DNA from: Heterotrichella gracilis
Lineage: Eukaryota; Sar; Xanthophyceae; Tribonematales; Xanthonemataceae
NCBI GenBank assembly: GCA_032358255.1
Contig: JAULBX010025741.1
Span: 1 to 20,923 of the forward strand
Reading direction: 5' to 3'
Length of the DNA: 20,923 nt
The position numbers and the translations under genes are program-made. The notes beneath the pieces were generated by a model. That model was not told the origin of the DNA. It saw only the letters and a list, made by a program, of their open reading frames with translations, and made no database searches. How positions within the stretch are numbered: position 1 is the stretch's first letter; every line of letters starts with the position of its first letter. Below are positions 1-10,102 of this stretch, in pieces.

Positions 1-1193
1 TGTGTGTCGGTGACGGGGCGGTCGTGGGGGTGGGGGTGGGGGGGGAGGGCGCAGAAGGGTGGAAGCCATTGCCACCAATCCTCAACGGGAGCTAATACTC
101 CAGCAGGTGCATCGAACGCATGGTGCACGCAGGAAGCATGCATGCATAGGCATATGCATGCATGGCAGGGGAACACTGCCTGGCTCCCAACGATGAGTTC
201 TACGTGGTATTCTGCAATGGACAGCTTTCAATACTCCGAAAAGTGGGCTCAGATCCCACCTTTTGGCGTTGCCGGTGTCCGTGCCATTGCCATTGTCGTT
301 GGTGCGCTTGTGCCTGCCGGTCGTGCCTGGCTTCGCCGTACTTGTATCGGGCCCCATTGCAGCACCTTTATGGCTTCATGGAGAGGTACACCGGGGTACC
401 TGAACGCGCTTACAACCGGTATTTTCAGCTAGGGTGCACACCGGCGATGAAAATATGGCCAAAACACAACGAAAGTAGACGCGAGGACTAGTCTGACCAG
501 AAAACGGTGCGGCCTTAGGGTGGGTGTGAATGGAGAGCCGCGGGATCGTAGGTGTTGAGGTAGTCAGGAGCTAGCTAGCTTTGCATGCATGCAGCAATGA
601 ACGCCGCATAAATGTGCAGAGGTGGTGGGTCTAAAACCTAACGCAGGGTTCGGAGACGGGCTAAAACCCTAATCTAACCTGATCATCCGAAGTAATCGAG
701 CCTCTGATCACTGATCAATGCCCAATCGGGGTCAATCGGGGCTGATCGTCCGACTAGGAACCGTTTGGGTTTGCCTCGCGCCCTGCACACGGGCCACGTT
801 TGCGACACATCCGTGAGCACACAGCCTCCAACGTTGGTTGTATTGCCTTCACGACGTTGATCTTGCTTCAGTCTCCACACATCGCGTCTGCATCGGAACC
901 CCAGTATCGACTTTTGTGTCCATCCGCTCGGTGGTCATGCCCAACAGATGCATGCATGCCCCATTGCTGCCGCTGCCCCCCAAGCCGCTCCTTCGCGCTC
1001 GAGCCACTGCCAACCATCCACAACTCGCAGGCAATTGATATACGAGGTGCCTTGATAGGGCTACATCGCTCGCTGTCCCACTTTGACAAGCATAGCCTCG
1101 TGGTTGGTGCAACCGCACGTCCTGGTTAGGCACCCAACTGCAACAAGCCACACATCCAACCCTCCCACGCGAATAATCCAGTCTGCCACTACG
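1..1193. other. Upstream region without a recognised gene
   Basis: No reading frame here looks like a conserved protein on either strand. The longest, on the minus strand at 849-1340, is rich in Cys, Arg, His and Trp in no recognisable order. Several alternating palindromes built from GCATGC lie near 139-165, 583-592 and 948-957. A degenerate CCCTAA-type stretch lies near 664-672. The right part should hold the promoter and 5' leader of the small GTPase gene that begins at 1194, but I see no core promoter element I would defend. Confidence 0.5.
15..49 (+). other. G-rich tract with quadruplex potential
   Basis: Five runs of three to eight G lie at 15-18, 26-30, 32-36, 38-45 and 47-49. The four rightmost runs are separated by single bases. 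Such spacing fits the usual G-quadruplex rule of four or more G runs with short loops. It sits more than 1 kb upstream of the nearest gene I recognise, so no role can be assigned. Confidence 0.55.
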
Positions 1194-4100
1194 ATGGTGC
1201 ACTTCGTTTGGAAGGACAGGTCTGAGACCTCCGAGCACTTCCACTTGCTTGCCCCAGTGGCGTCCAGGTAAGCCCTTGCTCCAATTGGTGTCGCCGTAGC
1301 GCATGTCCACCCCATGCCACCAGCCAAGGTGTAACCGCATGTTTACGAATGGATGGTTTGCATCTGTCGGTAGGTTGCAGCTGCTAACGAAAAAAGTGTG
1401 GAGTCGGAACGCTTTTATCTTTGCTGCGTGGTGTCTACGTCTTTCTGGTGGTATTCATTTCGGTTGCTGTGCCAGCACTGTTTCGGATTGTCACTCCCGG
1501 GCAGGCATGCCTTTGGCTCAAACACTGGTACCTGCTTCAAACTCACGTGCTCGTGCTATGCCGCAGGACCCAGCATATGATGAAGCTCGTGGTGATCGGC
1601 AACACCGGCGTGGGCAAGACCAGCCTGATCACCAGGTTCATCCGTGACGAGTACTCGCCCGAGCACAGGCCCACCACTGCAGCAAGCTTCGAGAACGTGC
1701 TGGTACAGGTGGGTGCAACTACGCAAGGCCCTTCTAGGTAGCTGATACTTGAAGATCCATCGTTTCGTTCCCACTAGTGCTGGGGGTGTGTCGGTCTGCC
1801 TCACACTGTTTTTGCTCACCTCTGCAAATGCTCACCATTCTTGCACTGCACTGGCAGTAAGCCTCATGCTAACCAAAACGGTTTCCTGACTTGGCAGCCT
1901 GGGACAATTACTTTGTGCCCGTGCCATACCCAGAACATCAAAACCCACCACTTTGCGTTCCAGGAGGAGGTTGAGTTAACAGAGGGAGGGGAGGTGATGG
2001 CCATCCAGATCTGGGACACCCCCAGCGGCAAGCACAGCCAGATCAAGGAGGTGTGCTACAAGGGGGCGTCGGCTGCAGTCATCGTCTACGACGCCTCTGA
2101 CGAAGGTACCTTTCACTCCTGTTTAGGGTTTAGGTTTGAGGGCTTAGGATTTAGGCTGCTGTCATGGTGTACGACGCCTCTGACGAAGGTACTTTTCACT
2201 GGGCAGTACTCCTGTTTAGGGTTTAGGGTTTAGGCTGTTGTCCTTGTCTAGGCTGGGCAACACTTCTGATTGGGCTGTAGGGATTGGTGTTTGGGGTGCT
2301 GTCCTCGCTACGACTCTGACGAAGACATCTTCACTGCACCATGGGCCCAACTGCTTGACACCTATATTGGGGTGCCGTTAGAGAAAGGAACTCACACAAG
2401 CAGCTGCACCAGGGTCCTTGTTTGACATGTCCTGCATTGCCCTGGAAGCCCTCCACACAATATCCCTTCCTGCATAAGCCACCTCTGCCCTTGTCCCTAC
2501 AGCCCACTTTGCTTTGTCCTGTCAACAACCCACTCTGCGTGTCCTAGTCGCTATGCTCTGCTTCACCCCACCTTGCCTTGTCCTAACCACACGGCTATCC
2601 TAGTTGCCACGCTCCATCCCACTCCACCCATGTTACCTTGTCCTGACCCCCCGCTGTGCCCCCCTCAGTGACCATGGAGAGTGTGTCTGGCTGGCTGGCA
2701 GAGGTGCGCATGTGGGCTGAGGAGGACACCCTGGTGGCGCTGGTGGGCACAAAAACAGACCTGCTGGGACCCGAGTCCTCAGACATCTCAAGGCTGGCTC
2801 AGGTATGGTTTGGCATGGCCTTCCCACCCCGCTTCACCCAGCAAGAAACAATGCCTCTGGGTATGGCGAGTCTGTGGGCAGGTCCTGCTGCATTGAACCC
2901 TAAACCTAAACAGAGCCCTATTGCCACTGTATCAGCGGAACCAACCCATACCCCAGCAACGCATACCTGGAAAATTCCAGCAAAATTTTCAGCATCGCTA
3001 GCACATCCCATCTGGAACACTGTCACATCCATTTTCTGTCAAAACCATCGCATCCCCTATGGTGTGCACCACAGACGCACCCCCACAAACGCAGCCCCAT
3101 ATCCTGTGCACCACTATCGCATCCCCTATACTCTGCAGCGCATGGCTAGATTTAATAAAAGTGATTTAATTCTTTTTATTTTTCCTTTGCAGCGCGTGGC
3201 TGATTCTGAGAGCCTGATGCACTTCCAAGTCAGCAGCGCAGACCCCCTCTCTGGCGAGAGCGAGATCGAGTTTGTGTTCGACCACATTATCGCAGGTAAC
3301 AACCACTGGCTTCAATCAATTACTTGCGAGTAATTAAATTAAGTTATTTTACAACCGCCAGCTGAACTGGCTGAGGCGACTCTTTGATGCACACAGCTGG
3401 TTCAACATACATGCATACACAAGCCGTGCTGCATGCACATTGGCTGGTAGTATTGACACCTGCCTTATGAGGTGTATAGGGTGTAGGGTTTAGAGTTTGC
3501 CACGCGAGGTGCTTAGGGTTTAGGGTTTGCCGCATGAGTTGACACCTGCCTCATGAGGTGTATGGGGTGTAGGGTTTGCCTCACGAGGTCCATGCGGCGC
3601 CCCTCATGAGTTCATGAGCATGTCCTCGATCTGCTGCACCAGCACGTCAACCACTGGCATGAGGTGCACTCAATGGGTTTACGGTCTGGGGTTTTAACCA
3701 TGCACCAGGGCAGGATTTCAGTAGGTCACATACCAAATTTATTCCCAACAGGTCCACATTAAGTCCCTGTCAATAAAGGAAGTGGCCTATTCACACCACC
3801 TGCTACTAAATAAACTATCTCCTTGTGACTCAACGAGCTATCTCCTCCCGCAGAGTGCTACCACGCCAAGCAGGGCGCAGAGGCAGAGGCCATGCTCCTG
3901 TGCTCCGCCCCCTCCACCCCCAGAAGCACACGCAGCAACGCCTCCACCTACCTGGGCCTCAACGGCGGCCTCACGCCCCGCCGCGCCGGCTGCAATACCG
4001 ACGGCACCGCCACCCCCCGTTCCACCTACAGCAGCTATGGCGATGCCTCCCTTGACTCGGACGATGACAGCGTGTGCTCCTACCTGGCTGCCGAAACCGA

Positions 4101-4221
4101 CAAGCCTAGTGTCGCGGATGATTGGATCGATTGGACCTCCTACCTGGCGCGTCCAGCTAATGGGCTGGATTTGAAGCTTGATTTGGTGACCACTGCCGGT
4201 GCCCTCTGTAGCCCTTTGTGA
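1194..4221 (+). CDS. Divergent Ras/Rab-like small GTPase with long C-terminal tail
   Basis: Proposed exons are 1194-1267, 1567-1708, 1964-2105, 2669-2802, 3193-3295 and 3854-4221. All five joins keep frame and give 320 residues. Motifs in order: P-loop GNTGVGKTS at residues 36-44; RPTT as a G2-like segment; IQIWDTPSGKH around residue 90 where DTAGQE is expected; GTKTDLL near 146 (TKxD, as in Rho proteins); and VSSAD near 177 as the G5 loop. A tail of about 120 residues rich in Ser, Thr, Asp and Pro follows, which is unusual since the family normally ends near 200. The usual DxxG glycine and catalytic Gln of G3 are not in place, so hydrolysis may be slow or absent. The final four residues are CSPL, an imperfect CaaL lipid signal encoded inside a tandem repeat. 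The first exon (start context ACGATGG, donor AG|GTAAGC) is the least certain part; translation could begin at the MMK at 1577. Target and pathway are unknown; membrane traffic or signalling is the family's usual role. Confidence 0.8.
2088..2340 (+). repeat. Exon 3 donor edge copied into its intron, with TTTAGGG tracts
   Basis: The last bases of the GTPase exon ending at 2105 (ACGACGCCTCTGACGAAG plus its GTAC donor and the following TTTTCACT-like bases) reappear at about 2168-2200, nearly unchanged, and more weakly at about 2308-2337. TTTAGGG-type repeats lie between and after the copies, near 2120-2160 and 2212-2235. The copies carry a usable-looking donor, so they are potential decoy 5' splice sites. 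Confidence 0.8.
3455..3590 (+). repeat. 86-bp tandem repeat with telomere-like motif in GTPase intron
   Basis: The block beginning GACACCTGCC at 3455 starts again at 3541. Each copy continues through a TGAGGTGTAT segment into GTGTAGGGTTT. Further TTTAGGG units sit inside the first copy near 3510-3528. It lies wholly inside the intron 3296-3853. Confidence 0.75.
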
Positions 4222-4443
4222 GCCCGCCTTGTGTTTGGGGTTTAGGGTTTGGGTTTAAGGTTGGATCTGAAGCTTGATTTGGTGACCACTGCCGGTGCCC
4301 TCTGTAGCCCTTTGTAGGCCACCTTGTGTTTAGGGTTTAGGGTTTGGGTTTAAGGTTGGATTTGAAGCTTGATTTGGTGACCACTGTCGAGGCGCTTTGC
4401 AGCCCTTTGTAGGCCCACCTTGTGTTTAGGGTTTGGGGTTTGG
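4167..4443 (+). repeat. Three tandem 95-96-bp units spanning the GTPase stop codon
   Basis: Units start at 4167, 4263 and 4358, each opening with GGAT(T/C)TGAAGCTTGATTTGG and ending in TTTAGGG-like sequence. The first unit encodes the last residues and TGA stop of the GTPase. Units 2 and 3 carry TAG at the equivalent place, so the array lies partly in coding sequence and partly in the 3' untranslated region. Confidence 0.85.
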
Positions 4444-6488
4444 GTGATTGCGCGCCAAGAGATGGGACTGTTCCAGCTGGAATGGTCCGAAATCCAAGGT
4501 ATACCCAATCTGCCAGGTGTTCATTTATCTTTCCTTGCATGGTGGACAAATCGTTGCCAGGGTCCACCCTTGACAGCATGATGCCATTTTCATAGTCCTT
4601 TGCATTTTGATTTCATCACCAAATTTCACCCTGCGGGTGCCAGCATTGCCTGGTGGGGTTTTCACAGGGTAATCCAGGGTTTCCAAGGGGGTGGCAGTGT
4701 GATTTGCATGGTTGCTGATGGTGACAGCAGGTTGGTAGTCCCACATTTATGTCCATGCATCGTCCATGATTTGCCTTCACTTGTGAAAAAGATTGAGGAG
4801 GTCAGGCCTGTATAGCAAAGCACCATATCAAGGCTGCCTGGCATTGCAGTAGCAAGGCAGCGATTTCAGTGTTTTAATTTGAATATTGTTGTAATTGCAT
4901 GCATCCCATCATGTGGTCATCTTGGCATTTCAATTTACATATTATCAATGTGACCAGTGGTGGAGCTATTTCAATTTACCTTTGGGGTAGCGCAGTTTTG
5001 TATTTTTCCGTTGTTCATGTCTCAGTTTTCTTGCACACTCTCTGTTTGGCAGTGTGATTCGCATTGTTTTTTGTTTTCAAGGAATGACCAGTACTATCGC
5101 TCATGACTTATTGCAGCCAACATGGCTGGGCGATGCAAGCCAATTGGTGTGTCACATCATCGATGCAATTGTCCAACTGGTACCTAAATGGAGTCATAGC
5201 CATGACCACGAGGGCCTAGCATTGGCAAACACGTTCGGTACACCAGGGAGTCTCCGGCCAGGGCTTGTTTTGGCCCTGGGCCAGGCATGGGTTTGATGCC
5301 GGTCATAATGATATTCTTGCATGCTCGGGAAAACGTTAACGTTCCCTCAGGATACCTGGCTCCTGGTTGTAATATGTCCAGTAGAATGCGCAAGCCAATG
5401 TTTAATCTTTCAGCAATCCTGCGCTTTGCATTGTATGTATTGTGGGCCGGCCCGGAAGGGCTGGGTTGCAGACGGTTACCCAGACAATGCCATCAGAGCA
5501 CTTCAAGTTGAAGAAACGTCACATGGAGCAGGCATAGCGCTGTGCAGTGGTTGGAAAAGCAGTTTACACATGCATTACTTGGGATGGGGTCAGGGTCATC
5601 ACAATCCCCACTGGCAGGGACATGACACAGTCTGTCAGCCAGAACTGAAAATTTTTCATCTTGCAGCCCACACGGTTGCCGCAAAGCACAAAGCCGCTTG
5701 CCAAGCAGTGCACAGAAGCGTTGCGCGTTAGCAACAGGGATGAGCAAATTCTTAGACCAAGTCACCAGAGGTGCGGTTCAGACTTTCACTGCACACTGTG
5801 ACAGTGTTTGGCACACCTTGGCCGGGCCAGCGCCCTGGCAAATTTGCAAGGCCACCTGCGTGCATACCAACGGTTCCGAACCGGAGTAAGATGCTAATAT
5901 ACTACATGCACTCGCAGAAATATAAACCTTTCAGTGACAGGCGGATACAAATGCACACAGTGTTTAACATATGTATCTGTTCCCACCCTCCCTTCTAGAC
6001 CAGTGACAGCTTGACCGTTCCACTGAGGCTCAGCTAGTAATACACACAAGATCTGTAAACCCTTTGAGCTTGGCTTGCACGATACCTCGCCATCAGCTGA
6101 CAGCCTGCACTGTACTCAGGTCAGTTGCTCAGCAAGTTGAAGCCTGTTCGACGTTCACGAGTAGCCTGTTGGGTAGCCACAGCCCTGTACGGTGTACCAG
6201 TCATGTCTGGCAGCCTTGGGGTTCAGCTAGCACGGCAAAGGCCCTACACGAGGCATGCATGCAAGTTGCTCACTGAAACCAAACAACTTGCCTTGTCATT
6301 TCAATGCAGGCCATATATGCATGCATACTGAGCCAAACCCAACTGTTGACCCAACTAGGCGCATATGGCCGCACTGAAGAGACTTGCAGACAACTGGAAA
6401 GCCTGAGTCAAGCCTGCAAGGTACCATTAAAAGTACAATTACAGTGCAGAGTTTTAAAGCAAGTTCACCGTTGCTGCAGTGTGACATC
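4444..6488. other. Intergenic stretch, no gene recognised
   Basis: This 2-kb stretch holds only short overlapping open frames on both strands, none resembling a family I know. The longest is at 5321-5731 on the plus strand. It should contain the end of the GTPase transcript and the promoter of the haem-binding protein gene. A perfect 12-base palindrome, AACGTTAACGTT, lies at 5332-5343, and TGCATGCA-type palindromes occur near 4898, 6254 and 6317. Confidence 0.45.
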
Positions 6489-9310
6489 ATGGGAGCAACT
6501 GTTGCAGCGGCCGCCAAGGGATTCAGCACCATGTGGTGGTGCATCATAACAGCCCTTGCTCTCTCCCCGGACCAGTGGTTCATGCAGCAGTGGCACAGGT
6601 CAGAATTAAATGAACAAGTATGTATCTATGCAGCCGGCCTGTCTTTGGAGGATTTAGCAAAGAGAAGGGCGATTCCCTTCTGTCCACTGTTTCCCCTACC
6701 ATGCGCAGGTTAGAACCCACAGTGGGGTGCAGAGCATGGGCATGGAACAGGACATCATTGACCAATGGATAAAACCTGCCTTCTGCCGCAGGGATGACTG
6801 GTAAGCCACCATTAGCCAAAGCCTCCATTAGACACCATTAGCCAAGGATGCAACAGCAAAAGTGTGCATACTGAACAGCCATGCTTGCCCATGAGGCATG
6901 AGTTTGCACGCATGCGAACCAGTCATGATGCACGCATGCAAACCAGTCATGTCATGAACGAGTCAGACGTGCATGGGGAACTTATCAATTTTCGGTCCTT
7001 AGCTGGATGACAACGCATGCACATGGGGGAAAATATGCATGTGAGGAGGGGAGAGGAGGGGGCATAATTGGAGTGCAATATTGTACGTGTACTGAGTCAG
7101 ACATTGACAGTGCCTACTGGCCGCTCACGAGGGACTGGAGGGAATACTCTTGAGTCTCCGTCTCAGTCGCTGGTGGTAAATATTGACTTGGTCCAAGCGC
7201 AGGCTGCATCATTCTGGTCAAGGTGGTAAACTGAAACGAATTTTTTTATTCTGGCTGCAGCCCCAAGTACAAGGTGCTGAACTCTACGAAGGAAGCCTAT
7301 GAGGAAAGAGAGCACAAAAAAGGTGAGTACTTTGGGGCTGGAAAGCACCGCGCAATGCGTGGTTGCCCTGGATACCCTAATCACTGCTATGCAGAATTTA
7401 CCACCGTTTCTCCTTCACTGTTAAAAACAAATTGTGTTAACAGTCACTGCACATTCAGTTTGGTTGTTGGATGTGCCTTTGGCCTGTAAAATTTAGTGTT
7501 TATGGGTTAGGGTTTAGGGTTTCCCACATATATTGGCTGTGCCTTTGGCCAGTAGCATGCACTGGTTGCTTACACCGACCCTGCCATTGCCTGTGCAGCG
7601 CGATGGGTGGTGACACATGTGAATGGCTTGCCTTATGAGATGGCGCTGGTCAAGGGGGCTACGGTACGCTTAAAACTGATAGCATGGCCACTCTTGCAAC
7701 AGCGCACTTTTGCACAATTCCTCATCTACCACTAGGTGTTCAGCCATCACTTGTCTGCCATTTCTGCCACATGCATGTGGTATCAATTCCCCATCGGCCA
7801 CCTGCCGAATGTGCCATCACGCAACGTTGAAATCTGACACCATGGCCACTCGTGCGCCCTTTCGCACCTGTATTGAACTGCCACCTGGCGTTCAGCGGTA
7901 CAAACGTCAATTGTCTGCCATATCTGCCACGGAGGTCACCTGCAAACTTTGTCAGTGACATGTCTGCAATATCTGCCACATGCATGTTGTGCATGGGGTA
8001 CCAACTAAAGAATAAATCACGCAGAGGCTGCGCAGCTATTTTCGTGGCAACAACCGGGAGGGAGCCATCATGCACAACACAGTGCCTGCAGTGAGCCTCA
8101 TGCAGCTGACTGGGGGTGGCGCAGCCACGCGCTTCAACTACACCTTTGCGTTCTACCTGCCCTACGCCTACCAGGTGATGATCATATGATCAAGGCCCTG
8201 GGGCCTACCCTTGCTGCTTGCGGAGCAAACACGATTGACTAGTAATAGATAAATCATATTTTAACCGTATTCTATACATAGATAAATCAATAATAAATGA
8301 CCCTGCTGCATGCTCCGCAAATAAACAAACATATAAATCAATGGTAAAAAAAAGGAAAAAATAAATGACCTTGCTGCTTGCTCTTCATAGCTGGCGCCGC
8401 ATGTTGCGTAATTGCCAGTTCAGTCACCAGCACCAGTGCTTGCTCAGCATTATTAGTCACTAGCAGGACACTACATTCTTCTGCCTTTGCTTAGTACGGT
8501 AGGCAGTTTGCTGGCGAGTACTCCTTTAACCCTGGTTAACCCTAATGGGACACAGAGGACAGAGAATGGTGTTGCCCTCTCTTTGCAAACTCGTTGTGTA
8601 CAAGAACAGGCTGCATAATTCCTGATTTGATCGTTGTTGACCCTTGAGTTTCCCCCCTTAACCCTTTCACGCAGCGCTCCCCACCCGCCCCCAAGGATCC
8701 CCAGGTCCGCCTCTGCACCATCCCCAGAACCCGCCTCTTTGTGCTGGCCTTTGGAGGGTTTGCGTTAGAAAAGTCGGTGCTCCAACATGCCCATCTGCTT
8801 CGCCTTGCCCTGGAAGCAAATGAGCAGCCATATCACCACAGGTAGGTTGACGTATGTGTACCCATCAGGCAATCATCGCATACAACCTGGATTTTTTTTG
8901 TATTGACATCTAATGGAATTTCTATGCAGTCAAAGTAGTCAAGATAGGGTTTGATGTTTGGTGGCGCGCGCATGTGCAAGGGTGTCTGAATGCTGGCAGT
9001 ATATATGCATGCAGCCAGTCTACCACTGGTAGGTTGGCAGTGGTGGATGCTGTTGGAGGAGTGATGTGCCCTGCATTTTGTTTCCCCATGCTACCCTGCA
9101 CCTTTTGTAGCACAGGTGGCAGGTGAGCCCTGAAGCCCTTGAACTAAACCCTAACCATTCTGTAATCACCACAGGTGGCTGTTCCTAGGGGTGTATGATG
9201 CCGCTGCTGAGCTGTTCACGCGACACAATGAGGTGGCGCTGTTGGCAAGGGGTCGCGAAGGCCAGTCAAATGAGTCCGGCTGGCCATTGTTGCTGACTGG
9301 GGCAATGTAA
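6489..9310 (+). CDS. SOUL/HEBP-family haem-binding protein, probably secreted
   Basis: Proposed exons are 6489-6598, 7261-7322, 7599-7663, 8025-8174, 8675-8841 and 9175-9310. The phases agree throughout and give 229 residues, a normal length for the family. The core starts at about residue 37 with SPKYKVLNSTKEAYEERE, followed by ARWVVTHV, then RLRSYFRGNN as in the SOUL helix before the conserved 'M..TvPV' strand (here IMHNTVPAVS). Later come FAFYLPYAYQ and the half-repeat RTRLFVLAFGGFA, where SOUL proteins have the 'v.v..F.G.a' strand. Residues 12-27 (FSTMWWCIITALALSP) form a likely signal peptide, suggesting an ER, vacuolar or secreted location. SOUL proteins bind haem or tetrapyrroles; plant and algal members are found in plastids, eyespots and secretory compartments. 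The first exon is inferred from phase and its hydrophobic segment and could be wrong; the other five are secure. The last intron is flanked by a 12-base direct repeat. Confidence 0.82.
6905..6952 (+). repeat. Two 24-bp tandem units in first intron of the SOUL gene
   Basis: TGCACGCATGC(G/A)AACCAGTCATG is present twice, starting at 6905 and 6929. It is short, imperfect and embedded in CATG-rich sequence. No function is apparent. Confidence 0.75.
7464..7553 (+). repeat. Telomere-like tract flanked by a direct repeat
   Basis: GGGTTAGGGTTTAGGGTTT lies near 7504-7522. On its left is TGTGCCTTTGGCCTGTA and on its right TGTGCCTTTGGCCAGTA, in the same orientation. The pattern resembles a telomere-motif insertion with a duplicated target, or a tandem duplication whose junction picked up telomere repeats. 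It is in the intron 7323-7598. Confidence 0.75.
7676..7990 (+). repeat. Diverged ~154-bp tandem duplication in SOUL-gene intron
   Basis: Landmarks recur in the same order: CATGGCCACTC, a CGCAC/TTTCGCACC segment, GTTCAGC, then TTGTCTGCCAT.TCTGCCAC. The first set runs from about 7676 and the second from about 7830. A third partial ending, ATGTCTGCAATATCTGCCAC, lies near 7960-7980. The whole block fills most of the intron 7664-8024. Confidence 0.65.
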
Positions 9311-10102
9311 GAGCCCCAGTCCAAACCATCTTTTGCTAGAGCATGCCCGGATATGTTACGGTATGCATGGACTTGTTGTGGATTTTCAGAGATAATAGCT
9401 GCTAGGGTACATACTGTAATTTGTTGGTATTCTTCTGCTCTAGCTGTTGTGTAGCATGTTTGTGGTTATTGACAACGATGTTGTGCCTGGCTGAGCTTAG
9501 GACGGCAATGATGGTGCCATATTTAACAGAGCTTAGCTGAGTACTGCATGTCTTGTCCTTCAGCGCCACCTGTCCTTCATCGCCACCTGGCACCTGCCCT
9601 CTGCAGTACATGTCAGCTATTGCGTGAGATTTAATGTGCTGGCTAGACTGGCTAGTGCTGGCTAGACTGGCTAGTGCTGGCTAGACTACAAGTCCACTAG
9701 GGTACGGGTCAGGGTCCAATTTTTGAAGCAGATTGAAGGTTCTTGCAGCCACACACACAGGCATGATCAAACTGAGATAAAAATGGCCCCAATCTATTTT
9801 CAAAATTAGTTTAGTACAGTGAGTCGACGTAGAATCCCCGGTCCCCAATCCAATCCCCGCCGTGCAACCCGATAAGAGGTCACCGTGCATGCATAAGAGG
9901 ACAAGAACGACAACGACAAAGGCGCAAAGCTCACAGTACAACACACTCATTACTCTACCCAGGTGGGTGCTATACTCGTTAAAGCCCTCTACTCAAAGAG
10001 CATGCGTGTCTGAAAGCTTGAAGGGGAACGGATCGGCGCGTGTACCCTAAACATGTAGCAGTTCAGCTTTGCTTTGTCAGCACAGGAGGCAGGCATCCAA
10101 GC
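9311..10102. other. Intergenic region between SOUL and GT8 genes
   Basis: No protein-like frame is visible. The left part should be the 3' untranslated region of the SOUL gene. A TGTAA pentamer, the polyadenylation signal of many green algae, lies at 9415-9419, about 105 bases after the stop; this assignment is tentative. A minisatellite is at 9637-9688. The right end must hold the promoter of the GT8 gene starting at 10103. Confidence 0.45.
9637..9688 (+). repeat. 19-bp minisatellite, about 2.8 copies
   Basis: TGCTGGCTAGACTGGCTAG is present at 9637-9655 and 9656-9674, with a partial third copy from 9675. The two full copies are identical, which suggests recent expansion. Confidence 0.9.

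Noticed and set aside
849..1340. 163-residue minus-strand open frame
   Set aside because: Composition is irregular, no motif is recognised, and it overlaps the proposed first exon and intron of the GTPase gene on the other strand.
5321..5765. Overlapping open frames on both strands as a gene or transposon remnant
   Set aside because: No transposase, reverse transcriptase or other motif can be read on either strand, and no terminal repeats were found.
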